From Chloroflexota bacterium (lineage in GTDB: Bacteria; Chloroflexota; Anaerolineae; Anaerolineales; Villigracilaceae), in the NCBI GenBank assembly GCA_023459215.1, contig JAEWVF010000018.1, positions 70,243 to 134,242 on the forward strand: DNA of 64,000 nt, read 5' to 3'. The notes beneath the pieces were generated by a model that worked only from the letters and a program-made list of their open reading frames with translations, searched no databases and was not told the origin of the DNA. A program made the position numbers and the translations under genes. Positions 6,687 through 15,710 of the stretch are shown here, piece after piece (position 1 is the first letter of the stretch; every line of letters starts with the position of its first letter).

Positions 6687-9245
6687 ATGCAAACCGCACT
6701 CGAAAAACTACGCAAATTTTTCCGTCTTGAAGCTGAAAACAAATACGAGAACAAGGCCGTCATCGGCGGCCTGGCGAAAATCCTTGATTTTTGGGAATCA
6801 GAAGCCCGCGCCGAAGGCGTCTCCGAGGAAACCATCCAACTGGTCGCCTCGCGCCTGCGCGATTACCACCGCCTGACCCCCGCCTCGCGCGCCGATACGT
6901 TAAAGGGGATTTGGAAACGCATCCAGGGCCAGGGCGATCTCAGCATTCCCGAACCGGTCTACGCCGCCGAAAGCGAATCGCAGCCGGAACCGACTCCCGA
7001 TTGGCTGGCTCCGGCCTCCGAACAGGCCCAGCCGGCCCCCAGGCCGCGCCCCGCAGCCGAAGCTGTGCCTCCGGCGCGCTATCCTGCATCAAGACCTGCT
7101 CCTGAATCCGCCCCCGCCCGCCGGATGGCCCCTTCGCGGGCATCATCCTTCCCCGGCGCGCAGACCTCCCAAACGCCTGCCGCCCTGAATGCCGATTTAA
7201 CCGTCCTGAACGGGGTTGGCCCTAAAAACGCATCTTCGCTGCAAAAACTGGGCATCCACACCCTGGGCGATTTGCTCTATCACTTCCCGCGCCGCTACGA
7301 CGATTACAGCCAGCTCCAGCCGATCCGCAACCTGATGTATGGCCAGGTTGTGACGGTTATTGGCCAGATTCAGAGCGTCAGCAACCGCCAGATTCGCGGC
7401 GGCAAAATGCAAATCATCGAAGCGGTGATCTCGGATGGTTCCGGTGCGCTGCGCCTGACCTGGTTCAATCAACCCTGGCTGGCCAATCGTTTTAAAGAAG
7501 GCTTGAATATCGCTGTGGCGGGCAAGGTCGAACAATACCTGGGTCGCTTGGTGATGAACAGCCCGGAATGGGAAATGGTCGAGGATGAGCACCTGCACAC
7601 CAACCGGATTGTGCCGGTTTATGGCCTGACAGCCAACATTACCCAAAAATGGCTGCGCCAGATGATGGATCAGGTGGTCAACTTCTGGTCGCCGCGCGTG
7701 GCCGACCCATTGCCCGAAAGCGTTAGAACTGCGGCGGAAGTTTACGGCCTGGGCGAGGCCATCCACCAGGCCCATTTCCCGGATAACCAGGACAATCTCA
7801 AGGCCGCGCGCCAGCGCCTGGCCTTTGATGAAATTTTCTACCTGCAAATGGGCGTCCTGCGCCAGAAACGGGATTTTGAAGCCGCCAGCGCGCGGGTTTT
7901 CGAGACGCCCGATGACTGGCTGGAAGCGCGCATTGCGGCCTTGCCCTTCCCGTTGACCGGGGCGCAGACCCGCGCCGCAGCCGACATCCGCGACGATTTG
8001 CTGTCCGGCCACCCGATGAACCGCCTCGTTCAGGGCGATGTCGGCTCCGGTAAGACGGTCGTGGCGGCCCTGGCAGCGATGATGATCACCCGGCACGGGG
8101 CGCAGGTGGCTATCATGGCCCCGACCTCGATCCTGGCCGAGCAGCATCTCAAGAATTTTTCGAATTTCCTGGTCATGGATGGCTTGCTCGCCGAAGGTCA
8201 GGTGCGCTTATTGACCGGCGACACCGGCAACGGGGAGCGCAGCGAGATCCTGGCCGGACTGGTTTCGGGCGAGATTAAAGTCCTGATTGGCACCCACGCC
8301 CTGATCGAGGAACCGGTCCAATTTGCCGATTTACAGTTGACGGTTATCGATGAGCAGCACCGCTTTGGCGTTGGCCAGCGCGCCGCCCTGCGCAACAAGG
8401 GCAGCAATCCGCATCTGTTGGTGATGACGGCCACGCCCATTCCACGCTCGCTGGCCCTGACCCTGTACGGCGACCTGAACCTTTCGATCATGGATGAAAT
8501 GCCGGCCGGACGCGAACCGGTTTCGACGCATGTTTTGACACCGAACGAGCGCGAGCGCGCCTATTCTCTCATCCGCAGCCAGATTAAGGCCGGGCGGCAG
8601 GCGTTCATCGTCTATCCGCTGATTGAAGAGAGCGAAAAGCTGGAAGACTTGAAGGCGGCGGTCGATGACCACGAGCGCCTTTCGAAAGAGATTTTCCCCG
8701 ATTTGAAGCTTGGTTTGCTGCACGGCAAAATGAAACCGGACGAAAAAGACCGCATCATGGCTGACCTGCGCGACAAGAAATATGACATCTTGGTCTCGAC
8801 CACGGTCATCGAAGTTGGCGTGGATGTGCCGAATGCAACGGTGATGTTGATCGAAGGCGCGAACCGCTTTGGCCTGGCGCAGTTGCATCAGTTGCGCGGA
8901 CGGGTTGGGCGCGGCGGCGGCGAGTCTTTCTGCCTGCTTATCCCCGACAAGGCCGATGCGACCGAGAACGAACGCTTGCAGGCAATGGCCGAAACGAATG
9001 ACGGCTTCCGCCTGGCTGAACTGGATTTGCAGCAGCGCGGTCCCGGCGAATTCCTGGGCACACGCCAGGCCGGCTTTGCCACAACGTTGAGAATGGCCTC
9101 GCTGACCGATGTGAACCTGATCGAAAAAGCCCGCCAGCACGCCGCCGATTTATTTGCCCTTGACCCGACCCTTGCCCAGCCTGAACACGCCCTGCTGGCC
9201 GAAGCCCTCGAGCGCTTCTGGAGCGGCAAGGGCGATGTGAGTTAG
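6687..9245 (+). CDS. recG: ATP-dependent DNA helicase RecG
   Basis: RecG reverses stalled replication forks and processes branched DNA. The 852-residue protein has an extra N-terminal segment of about 170 residues (helical, then Pro/Ala-rich) before the usual wedge domain, which begins at L-N-G-V-G-P-K-N. Helicase motifs are complete: Walker A G-D-V-G-S-G-K-T (from residue 450), D-E-Q-H (about 555), M-T-A-T-P-I-P-R-S, and the R-G-R-V-G-R motif near the C-terminus. The N-terminal extension is longer than in E. coli RecG but similar extensions occur in other deep-branching bacteria. The ATG lies eight bases after the DegV stop, so co-transcription is likely; coaD follows 13 bases downstream. 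Confidence 0.96.
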   Translation: MQTALEKLRKFFRLEAENKYENKAVIGGLAKILDFWESEARAEGVSEETIQLVASRLRDYHRLTPASRADTLKGIWKRIQGQGDLSIPEPVYAAESESQPEPTPDWLAPASEQAQPAPRPRPAAEAVPPARYPASRPAPESAPARRMAPSRASSFPGAQTSQTPAALNADLTVLNGVGPKNASSLQKLGIHTLGDLLYHFPRRYDDYSQLQPIRNLMYGQVVTVIGQIQSVSNRQIRGGKMQIIEAVISDGSGALRLTWFNQPWLANRFKEGLNIAVAGKVEQYLGRLVMNSPEWEMVEDEHLHTNRIVPVYGLTANITQKWLRQMMDQVVNFWSPRVADPLPESVRTAAEVYGLGEAIHQAHFPDNQDNLKAARQRLAFDEIFYLQMGVLRQKRDFEAASARVFETPDDWLEARIAALPFPLTGAQTRAAADIRDDLLSGHPMNRLVQGDVGSGKTVVAALAAMMITRHGAQVAIMAPTSILAEQHLKNFSNFLVMDGLLAEGQVRLLTGDTGNGERSEILAGLVSGEIKVLIGTHALIEEPVQFADLQLTVIDEQHRFGVGQRAALRNKGSNPHLLVMTATPIPRSLALTLYGDLNLSIMDEMPAGREPVSTHVLTPNERERAYSLIRSQIKAGRQAFIVYPLIEESEKLEDLKAAVDDHERLSKEIFPDLKLGLLHGKMKPDEKDRIMADLRDKKYDILVSTTVIEVGVDVPNATVMLIEGANRFGLAQLHQLRGRVGRGGGESFCLLIPDKADATENERLQAMAETNDGFRLAELDLQQRGPGEFLGTRQAGFATTLRMASLTDVNLIEKARQHAADLFALDPTLAQPEHALLAEALERFWSGKGDVS

Positions 9246-9258
9246 GAGATTCCCAAAA

Positions 9259-9777
9259 ATGGTACGAGCCATGTTCCCTGGCACGTTTGACCCAATCCAC
9301 TACGGGCACATCGATATTGCCAACCGCGCCACCAAGCTGTTTGACGAAGTGGTGATTGCTGTCTATGACAAGCCGCTCAAGAGTCTGTTGTTCTCGCCCG
9401 AAGAACGCATGGAGTTGGTCAAAGAGTCTTTTTTGGACAACCCGAAAATCCGCGTGACTGGCTATAGTGGCCTGACCGTCAATGCCTGCAAGGCGCTCGA
9501 CGCCCAGGTCATCATGCGCGGCTTGCGGGTCTTTTCTGATTTCGAGTTTGAGTTCCGCATGGCCTTGGCCAATCATCGCCTGGCGCCGGATATTGAAATC
9601 GTTTCCTTTATCACCCACGAGGAACACACCTTCCTGTCCTCGACCACTGTGCGCGAAATCGCCACCCTGGATGGCGATATTTCCAGCATGGTTCCCGCCC
9701 ACGTGGAAGCGGCCCTCAAGCGGCGTGTGCGCGACATCGACGACCATCATCGCCCCGCCTACGCGGCCAGGGATTGA
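9259..9777 (+). CDS. coaD: Phosphopantetheine adenylyltransferase
   Basis: CoaD transfers AMP from ATP to 4'-phosphopantetheine, the fourth step of coenzyme A synthesis. The 172-residue protein carries the nucleotidyltransferase motif G-T-F-D-P-I-H-Y-G-H (8-17, with the two catalytic His), R-G-L-R near residue 90, and the closing S-S-T-x-V-R-E-I motif that contacts ATP. It is about ten residues longer than E. coli CoaD because of a C-terminal tail. TTAGGAGA is a good ribosome-binding site. recG-coaD order is conserved in Firmicutes and in other Chloroflexota, which fits with co-transcription. Confidence 0.95.
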   Translation: MVRAMFPGTFDPIHYGHIDIANRATKLFDEVVIAVYDKPLKSLLFSPEERMELVKESFLDNPKIRVTGYSGLTVNACKALDAQVIMRGLRVFSDFEFEFRMALANHRLAPDIEIVSFITHEEHTFLSSTTVREIATLDGDISSMVPAHVEAALKRRVRDIDDHHRPAYAARD

Positions 9778-9820
9778 TGCTGTTAAAAACAGAACAAAAA
9801 TTTTTATTTCAATGGGTTTG

Positions 9821-9829
9821 TGCTAGAAT
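9821..9829 (+). promoter_or_regulatory. Extended -10 promoter of the coiled-coil gene
   Basis: TG-N-TAGAAT at 9821-9829 fits an extended -10 element. No clear -35 is present. It would give a leader of about 45 bases. Confidence 0.4.
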
Positions 9830-9877
9830 AATTAAGTACTACGCTTAGAAATTGCAGAAATTCGCGGAGCAAGCAAA

Positions 9878-10411
9878 ATGGACATCCTGCATCTTGTAGA
9901 TCGCCTTGAAGAACTCTTCAACGAAAGCCGCACGGTCCCCTTCACCCGCAACGTGGTTGTGGATGAAGATAAAATGCTGGATTTAATCGACCAGATGCGC
10001 GTCACCATCCCGGAAGAAGTCAAGAAAGCCCAGCAGTTGGTGGTGCAGAAGGATCGCATCATGGCCCAGGCTCAGGAAGAAGCCAACCGAATTGTCCAGT
10101 TGGCGCGCGAAAAAGCCGAGCAGATGGTTGAGCGTGAAGCGATTGTCAAAAGCGCCCAGAACCGGGCCGACCAGATTTTGTCGCAAGCGCGCGCCGATGC
10201 CCAGGCCACCCGCCAGGATGCCGATGAGTATGTGGTCCACAGTTTGCAGCACCTGGAAGTTGAACTTTCACGCCTGCAAAACCAGGTCCGCAATGGCTTG
10301 CGCAAGCTGGAAGAAGAACAGTTGCGCGTTCCGCAGCCTTTGCCGCAGGTGCGCAACCAGACCGATGAACAAGCCGAAGATGACGCCCCGCAAGTCCAGG
10401 AAATGGAATAA
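9878..10411 (+). CDS. Coiled-coil protein of the coaD neighbourhood
   Basis: The 177-residue protein starts with a short folded segment (residues 1-50, containing V-P-F-T-R-N and V-D-E-D-K-M-L-D-L-I-D) and continues as a long, highly charged coiled coil rich in Ala, Gln and Glu (about 52-145). It ends in an acidic tail. Proteins of this shape are commonly found right after coaD in Firmicutes and Chloroflexota, often annotated as 'ATPase' although no nucleotide-binding motif exists. The design resembles the b subunit of ATP synthase and DivIVA, but neither membrane helix nor DivIVA motif is visible. Function unknown. Confidence 0.8.
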   Translation: MDILHLVDRLEELFNESRTVPFTRNVVVDEDKMLDLIDQMRVTIPEEVKKAQQLVVQKDRIMAQAQEEANRIVQLAREKAEQMVEREAIVKSAQNRADQILSQARADAQATRQDADEYVVHSLQHLEVELSRLQNQVRNGLRKLEEEQLRVPQPLPQVRNQTDEQAEDDAPQVQEME

Positions 10412-10430
10412 CACAAATTTTTCATAACAA

Positions 10431-10461
10431 AAAAAGAACCGGAAAACCGGTTCTTTTTTTG
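10431..10461. terminator. Bidirectional terminator between convergent genes
   Basis: An 8-bp stem (10435-10442 with 10447-10454) has a four-A loop and is flanked by A-rich and T-rich tracts, so it can stop both the coiled-coil gene (plus) and the TPR gene (minus). Confidence 0.9.
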
Positions 10462-10477
10462 TCTCTTCCCTTGGTGG

Positions 10478-12280
10478 TTATGGGCGCGGAGTTGCGCTTG
10501 GCATTCGCGTTTGGGTGGGGGTGCGGGTCGGAGTGCGGGTGGCCGTCGGCGGGATGGGTGTGGCCGTGCGGAAGGCGTCGATGCTTGCCTGGGCTTCCTC
10601 GCGCATTTCATCGCTGACCGCTTCTTCGGGCAGCTCTAAAATCGCTTCCCAGTCGCGGATGGATTCGTTGGGGAAGCCGATCTTGCCCAACGAGATGGCC
10701 CGGTAATACAGGAAGATAGCGCGTTTCTCATCTGTATCGGCCAGCTTCTCATGTTTGATCAGTTCGGCGTAACCGTTGTTGTAATCTTCGTTGGCGTACA
10801 GGGCGCGCGTCAGGGCGACCCCGGCATCGAAGAAGTTCTGGTTATAACGCAGCGCGGCGCGCAGATCGCTGATGGCTTCTTCGACATTGCCCAACTCCAG
10901 GTTCGTTTCACCGCGCCAGTAATAGCCTTGCGAACTGGTGCGATCCAGGCTGAGCGCCTGATCCAATGCCTCCAGAGCCTTATCGTACTCGCCGCGGTTG
11001 AAGTAGGTCGCCCCAAGGAAGCTGAAGGCCTCAGCGTTCTCTTTGGAGTACAGGGTGTAAACTTCCAGCGCTTCGAGCGCTTTATCGGTTTCACCGTTGG
11101 CGCGATAAGCCATGCCGAGCACCAGGTAGCTTTCCAGGTTGACGATGTCCAACTCGTTGGCGTGGATGGCTGCTTCCAAGGCCTCGGGGTAATTCTCCTG
11201 GGCTAATTCCACCCGCGCCAGGGCAATGTAAACCTGGGGCGAGTCAGGCAGCAAGTTGCCGGCCTCGCGCAAATCTTCCATGGCGGCTTCGGTATTTCTT
11301 TGACTCAACTGGTACAAACCACGCTCCAGGAAAGCCTCGCCGTAATTTGGATCGAGATTGATCGCCGAGTCGAGATCTGCCATCACCGAACGGCGCGGAT
11401 TGATGGCCAGGTTTGTGCGCGCGCGGCCAAGATAACTGGGCGCAAAGTTGGGATTAACCTTGATCGCCTCCTGGTAATAATCCAGGGCATCCTGATAGCG
11501 TTCATCCAGGCGATATGCTTCGGCGATAAAGTAGAGTGTGTCCGCTGAACCGGGGCTGATGGTTGCCACCTGGATCATCATCTGGGCAACCATTTCCCAA
11601 TTTTCGTTCTCATAGGCCCGCATTGCGCCCCGATATGGGTCAAGCGCAACTCCTTCATAGGGCGTTGCCGCATAAATCGGGGTGGGTGTGTACGTTGCGT
11701 CAATCAGTCCGGCCAGCGGCCCGCGTTCCTGCACTTGCTGGGTCATATCGAGCGTAGCGGTCGGGAATGGCGTAAATGTCTGTTGTACCCGCCGGGTCGG
11801 TTCCGGGCGGAACAAACCAAAAACGCTGAACCCGGCGATCACGCCGCCAATCAACAAGCCGCCCATCAATAATAATGAAACAACCCTGACCATCGGGTTG
11901 GCCGCCAACGCCTTGAAACCGGTCGGCCTGGGGGTTTCATCGGCCAGCTTGAGCTTCGAATCCCAGGGACGCGGGTGATTCATCGGGAACGGGGATAGCC
12001 CCTCCGCCGGCGGCAAACCGCCCAGCAGGGTCAAACCGCGTCGCGCCGCCGCATTTTCGGGGTCGAGCTTCAGCGCAGTTTGCAGGCAATAGATGCGTTC
12101 TTTTTGCGTTTCCATGGCCGCGCTCAGCCAAACCCAATAAACCGCATTGTTCTGATCGGTTTTTAGCAGGCGGGTCAGCAGGTCACGAGCATCGGCAAAA
12201 TTCCCCTGCTCGATAAAGTCTACGGCCTTCTGGAACATCATTTCTTCGGCAGAAACTTCGGGCGTCAGCATCTCATCCAT
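10478..12280 (-). CDS. Membrane TPR-repeat protein
   Basis: The 600-residue protein has a cytoplasmic N-terminal TPR-like helical region (about 1-95), a single transmembrane helix (about 132-158), a short Thr/Pro linker, and then at least ten TPR units (about 205-570) recognisable from repeated A-x-x-x-Y-x-x-A-L-x-x-x-x-x-A-x-x-L-D-P patterns. It ends in a Thr/Pro/Arg-rich tail. TPR arrays are protein-interaction scaffolds; no catalytic domain is present. The large TPR part is predicted outside the membrane if the N-terminus is inside. It is divergent from the LysM lipoprotein gene with only 58 bases between the starts. Confidence 0.85.
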   Translation of the reverse strand: MDEMLTPEVSAEEMMFQKAVDFIEQGNFADARDLLTRLLKTDQNNAVYWVWLSAAMETQKERIYCLQTALKLDPENAAARRGLTLLGGLPPAEGLSPFPMNHPRPWDSKLKLADETPRPTGFKALAANPMVRVVSLLLMGGLLIGGVIAGFSVFGLFRPEPTRRVQQTFTPFPTATLDMTQQVQERGPLAGLIDATYTPTPIYAATPYEGVALDPYRGAMRAYENENWEMVAQMMIQVATISPGSADTLYFIAEAYRLDERYQDALDYYQEAIKVNPNFAPSYLGRARTNLAINPRRSVMADLDSAINLDPNYGEAFLERGLYQLSQRNTEAAMEDLREAGNLLPDSPQVYIALARVELAQENYPEALEAAIHANELDIVNLESYLVLGMAYRANGETDKALEALEVYTLYSKENAEAFSFLGATYFNRGEYDKALEALDQALSLDRTSSQGYYWRGETNLELGNVEEAISDLRAALRYNQNFFDAGVALTRALYANEDYNNGYAELIKHEKLADTDEKRAIFLYYRAISLGKIGFPNESIRDWEAILELPEEAVSDEMREEAQASIDAFRTATPIPPTATRTPTRTPTQTRMPSATPRP

Positions 12281-12286
12281 GCCTAA

Positions 12287-12315
12287 AGTGTAGCACAGGC
12301 CCGAAAGGTGGGCAA
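12287..12315 (-). promoter_or_regulatory. Leaderless promoter of the TPR gene
   Basis: TTGCCC (12310-12315 on the complement), a 17-base spacer and TACACT (12287-12292) form a sigma70-type promoter. The -10 ends six bases before the ATG, so the transcript should begin at or beside the start codon. Confidence 0.7.
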
Positions 12316-12326
12316 GCCTATCCGGT

Positions 12327-12332
12327 TATAAT
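12327..12332 (+). promoter_or_regulatory. -10 box of the LysM lipoprotein gene
   Basis: A perfect TATAAT lies six bases before the ATG at 12339, implying a leaderless transcript. No good -35 is seen; the two divergent promoters here overlap within 58 bases. Confidence 0.65.
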
Positions 12333-12338
12333 CAAAAA

Positions 12339-13337
12339 ATGAGATTTTTCCCTGCCCCGATGCGGATACTGACCCTGAGCCTTTGTCTTGCCCTGGCAGC
12401 CTGCTCCAGCGCGGATTCGGACTCCCCTCAGCCTGTTTTGCCATCTATCGAAACGCCTCCGCCAACCGACGCGCTTCCCGCCTCCACCGGGGCTGTCCCC
12501 GCTCCGACCAGCGCCAGTTTAATCCTGATAACGCCCACACCGTTTGTCGCCCCGCCGGTTGACATCCTGCCTACGGCTACCCCGTTTGCCTACGCCATTA
12601 AATCGGGCGACACCATCAGCCAGGTTGCCCAAAACTACGGCCTGACCGTCGATGAATTGATTGCTGCCAACCCTGGCATCAATACCCAGATTCTGAGCAT
12701 CGGCCAGGTCATCAATATTCCCTCGCGCTCGGCTGCCGTCGCCGAGACCGGGCCGACCCCTGCGCCGGTTTCCGCTGGCCCTTTGCGCTGCATCCCCTCC
12801 GGCGCGGGAATGTGGTGCCTGGCGCTGCTTGAGAATCCGCACGCCGAACCGCTGGAAAATATCACCGCCCGGATTTCCCTTTTTGCCGGGGATGCTCGTC
12901 TTTTGGATGGCCTGGAAGCGCTGCCTCCTTTGAATATTCTCCCTGCCGGTCGCCGTCTGCCGGTTGCCGCTTTTTTCCCATCCCGCCCGCTTGAGCCTTT
13001 CGCCGCCCGATTGGATATCGCCACGGCTTTTTTGCTGTCGCCGGGCGACCCGCGTTATTTGCCCGCTCGAGCTGACAATCTTCTGGTGCAGGTTTCCGCG
13101 GATGGGCGTTCTGCCGAAGTACGCGGACGGGTGTTTTTGCCTGAATCCAGTCTGCCTGTTCGTGAAATCTGGCTGGCAGGTGTGGCCTATGACAGCGCCG
13201 GACAGGTGGTCGGTTTTCGGCGCTGGCAATCCTCGACAGGTCTCGAACCCGGACAATCGCAAACTTTTGCCTTTGCGGTCTACAGCCTCGACGGTTCGAT
13301 CGAACGGGTCGATGTGGTAGTTGAAGCGCGTCCTTGA
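12339..13337 (+). CDS. LysM-domain lipoprotein
   Basis: The 332-residue protein starts with a lipoprotein signal peptide whose lipobox is L-A-A-C, with the lipid-bearing Cys near residue 22. A Pro/Ser-rich spacer is followed by one LysM domain (about 87-131; Y-x-I-K-S-G-D-T-I-S-Q-V-A and the closing G-Q-V-I-N-I-P), which binds peptidoglycan or related glycans. The C-terminal 190 residues form one or two beta-sandwich-like segments, with two Cys near residues 150 and 158. The start at 12339 fits the -10 box; an internal ATG at residue 8 would also leave an intact signal peptide. It is likely a cell-surface protein. Confidence 0.85.
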   Translation: MRFFPAPMRILTLSLCLALAACSSADSDSPQPVLPSIETPPPTDALPASTGAVPAPTSASLILITPTPFVAPPVDILPTATPFAYAIKSGDTISQVAQNYGLTVDELIAANPGINTQILSIGQVINIPSRSAAVAETGPTPAPVSAGPLRCIPSGAGMWCLALLENPHAEPLENITARISLFAGDARLLDGLEALPPLNILPAGRRLPVAAFFPSRPLEPFAARLDIATAFLLSPGDPRYLPARADNLLVQVSADGRSAEVRGRVFLPESSLPVREIWLAGVAYDSAGQVVGFRRWQSSTGLEPGQSQTFAFAVYSLDGSIERVDVVVEARP

Positions 13338-13427
13338 ATCGGCCTGGATGAGGGTGAGCGGCTTAATTTCTCAAGAACAAAAGGTTTATGCGCAGTATTT
13401 TTTTACCTTCCAAATACTTTGCAATGT

Positions 13428-13456
13428 TTGACGCATATATCCCTTGCATGTATAAT
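13428..13456 (+). promoter_or_regulatory. Sigma70 promoter of the GTPase/V4R/kinase operon
   Basis: TTGACG (13428-13433), a 17-base spacer and TATAAT (13451-13456) make a near-consensus promoter. It lies 47 bases before the first gene of the ten-gene set, and no other comparable promoter or terminator was found inside that set. Confidence 0.85.
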
Positions 13457-13503
13457 CGCTTTATTCAATTTATTACCCGAATTAACGGGTGTAGAGGACG
13501 CTT

Positions 13504-14325
13504 ATGGCTCTTCGGGGCAACCTTCGGGATTTTACTGTCACCCAGCTTCTGAATTTGATTAATTTAGCCCATAAGACGGGTACTTTGGTGATTGAAGGCC
13601 CGAACGAGGTCGCCAAGGTATCTTTTCGCGATGGAAAGCTGTCCTACGCCCAGATCGGTCAGGATGATACCCGCCTGGCCTCCGTTTTACACAAATCCAA
13701 CCGCCTGACCACCGGCCAGTTGAGAGCCATCCAACTGCGAGCAACCCATGTATCTGATAAGGAACTGGGTTTGCTCTTGATTAATTCCGGTCACATGACT
13801 CAGGATGATATTCTGGCGGCGCTACAGGCTTATTTCACTGAATCTGTGCGCCGTTTGTTTACCTGGGTGGAGGGGTCTTTTCGTTTTGAAAACGAGATGA
13901 TGCCGCCCGAGGATCGCATTACGGTGCGCCTCGACCTTGAAAACCTGATCATTGAAGGCGCCCGCCAGCTTCGTGAGTTTGAGCAGTTACAGGATGAAAT
14001 CCCCAGCCTGGATATGGCGTTGCGCTTCACCGAACGTCCCGGTTCGAATTTGCAAAAGATGAACCTGAGTGTTGAAGAATGGCGGGTGGTTTCTTATATC
14101 AGCCCGAAAAACACCATCCAGCAGATTGCTTCAGCAGCGAAGATGGGCGATATGGAAATCCGGCGCATTGTCTATGGCCTGATCCAGGCTGGCCTGGTCG
14201 AAGTGATGCGCCCCGAAGGCGCCGCCTCGGCTCAGGAAAAGGCGCGCCCTGCTGTTCCCGCTCAGAACCGGGATGAACAGAAGTCCCTTGTTAATCGTTT
14301 AATAACGCGTATTCGCTCGATATAA
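13504..14325 (+). CDS. DUF4388 (PATAN) domain protein
   Basis: The 273-residue protein has an N-terminal DUF4388/PATAN domain (about 1-145), recognised from G-N-L-x-D-F-x-x-x-Q-L-L-N-L-I, the T-G-x-L-x-I strand and F-x-x-G-K-L-x-Y-A. The C-terminal part (about 185-245) looks like a winged-helix segment. Family members act as adaptors of response-regulator and small-GTPase systems, for example in Myxococcus and cyanobacteria. It is the first gene of the operon and is followed 25 bases later by a small GTPase, a pairing seen repeatedly in other genomes. A role as GTPase partner or effector is inferred from this order. Confidence 0.88.
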   Translation: MALRGNLRDFTVTQLLNLINLAHKTGTLVIEGPNEVAKVSFRDGKLSYAQIGQDDTRLASVLHKSNRLTTGQLRAIQLRATHVSDKELGLLLINSGHMTQDDILAALQAYFTESVRRLFTWVEGSFRFENEMMPPEDRITVRLDLENLIIEGARQLREFEQLQDEIPSLDMALRFTERPGSNLQKMNLSVEEWRVVSYISPKNTIQQIASAAKMGDMEIRRIVYGLIQAGLVEVMRPEGAASAQEKARPAVPAQNRDEQKSLVNRLITRIRSI

Positions 14326-14350
14326 TTATTATTTTGAAGGAAAAGTAATT

Positions 14351-14893
14351 ATGCAAACGGTCAAAATGGTCGTCACAGGTCCTTTCAGCGCTGGCAAAAC
14401 GGAATTTATCCGTTCTGTAAGTGAAATTGACGTTGTTGCAACTGAGCGAAAGATTTCATCCGATTCTGAAAGAGCCGTGAAACAGGCTACAACAGTCGCC
14501 ATGGATTTTGGTCGTATTACCGTGGACGAAGACCTGGTGCTTTATCTCTTTGGTACCCCAGGCCAAAAGCGTTTCGATTTCATGTGGGAAATTCTTTCGG
14601 AAGGTATGCTTGGCTTTATTGTCATGGTCGATAGCACCCGCCCGGAAACCTTCCGCGAAGCCCGCTCTATTCTGGAAACTTTCCGCGCTTATGCGCCGAC
14701 GCCGTATGTGGTTGCTGCGAACAAACAGGATGTCGATGACGCCTGGGAGTTGGAAGACATGCGCCATGCCCTGCGCCTGGATAACAAGGTGAAACTTTTA
14801 CCGTGTGTTGCCACGGATAAGAACACTGTCAAAAACGTCTTGCTCGAATTGCTTTACAGCATTCTGGCCGAGATGGAAAATACCGAGAAATAA
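14351..14893 (+). CDS. Small Ras-like GTPase (COG2229/MglA-type)
   Basis: The 180-residue protein is a compact Ras-like GTPase. G1 is G-P-F-S-A-G-K-T (10-17), G3 is G-T-P-G-Q (68-72) in place of D-T-A-G-Q, and G4 is N-K-Q-D (124-127). These features fit the COG2229 group, which includes MglA-like polarity switches and the GTPases of actinobacterial conservons. The Gln that aligns with the catalytic Gln61 of Ras is present. Conservon partners (roadblock protein, DUF742) are missing here; the PATAN protein just upstream is the natural partner candidate. It probably switches between GDP and GTP states to control a downstream protein of the same operon. Confidence 0.9.
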   Translation: MQTVKMVVTGPFSAGKTEFIRSVSEIDVVATERKISSDSERAVKQATTVAMDFGRITVDEDLVLYLFGTPGQKRFDFMWEILSEGMLGFIVMVDSTRPETFREARSILETFRAYAPTPYVVAANKQDVDDAWELEDMRHALRLDNKVKLLPCVATDKNTVKNVLLELLYSILAEMENTEK

Positions 14894-14909
14894 TTGATAG
14901 AATGCTGCC

Positions 14910-15710
14910 GTGTCCTCAATCACTACTGACCAGGGTATAGTTCATTATGAAGTTTATGGGCGTGGCCGCCCGGTAATTTTGCTTCACGGATGGCTAGGCT
15001 CGTGGGGATTATGGCAGGAGACCATGGCCTATTTAGGCCGTTCATATCGCACTTATGCGCTCGATTTTTGGGGATTTGGCGAGTCAGGAAAAAAGCGCGA
15101 CACCTACGTTGTCCAGGATTTTGTCAGCCTGGTAGACCAGTTTATGGATCGGCTTGGCATCACCCATGCGCCTCTGGTTGGGCACAGCATGGGCGGAACA
15201 GTCAGCTTGTCGGTTGCGATTCAATTTCCACACCGCGTCAGTAAAGTTGTTGTAGTTGGTTCGCCGATTGTTGGCTCATCCCTGGCGATCCCCCTCAAAC
15301 TGGCCGGGTATCGCGCAATCGCCTTTATGTTGTTCAATATGATGTGGGCCTTTCGGGGGGGGATGAAAGTGGCTTCGCCGTTCATTTGCGCTGACCCGCG
15401 GTTCCCGCAGATGATGGATAAAGACCTCTCCAGCACAACCCTCGAATCTTTCCTGCGCAGCATCGCTTCGTTGCGCCGCACCGATTTGCGCCCGATGCTA
15501 TCGGAAGTGAAAGTGCCAACCATGGGCATTTACGGTGGCCGCGATAATATTGTCCACCCAAAGCAATGGCAGCCTCTTTTGCAGGGGGTTCCGCACTCGA
15601 AGATTGTGTACTGGGAGCGGGCGCAGCATTTTGTCATGCTTGATATGTCGAGAGAATTTACTGAAACGCTGAAATCATTTTTGGATGAGGAAGAGAAACC
15701 TACAGGATGA
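14910..15710 (+). CDS. Alpha/beta hydrolase with intact catalytic triad
   Basis: The 266-residue protein is a typical alpha/beta hydrolase: oxyanion-hole H-G-W-L-G-S near the N-terminus, nucleophile elbow G-H-S-M-G-G with Ser93, acid Asp212 and His240. The start codon is GTG, 16 bases after the GTPase stop. No signal peptide is present, so it acts in the cytoplasm. Its N-terminal 80 residues are strikingly similar to those of the last gene in the operon (27478-28263), indicating a duplicated pair, of which only this copy keeps the nucleophile. Substrate unknown; an ester or thioester of a lipid would fit the neighbouring V4R and acyl-reductase genes. The stop overlaps the next start by four bases. 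Confidence 0.88.
   Translation: MSSITTDQGIVHYEVYGRGRPVILLHGWLGSWGLWQETMAYLGRSYRTYALDFWGFGESGKKRDTYVVQDFVSLVDQFMDRLGITHAPLVGHSMGGTVSLSVAIQFPHRVSKVVVVGSPIVGSSLAIPLKLAGYRAIAFMLFNMMWAFRGGMKVASPFICADPRFPQMMDKDLSSTTLESFLRSIASLRRTDLRPMLSEVKVPTMGIYGGRDNIVHPKQWQPLLQGVPHSKIVYWERAQHFVMLDMSREFTETLKSFLDEEEKPTG

Noticed and set aside
10478..12280. CRISPR-like repeats suggested by the TPT/TPR-coding periodicity
   Set aside because: The periodicity is in coding sequence of TPR and Thr/Pro repeats; there are no identical direct repeats with unique spacers.
14351..14893. Actinobacterial-type conservon (CvnABCD)
   Set aside because: The GTPase fits the CvnD group but no roadblock (CvnB), DUF742 (CvnC) or CvnA-type kinase lies beside it.
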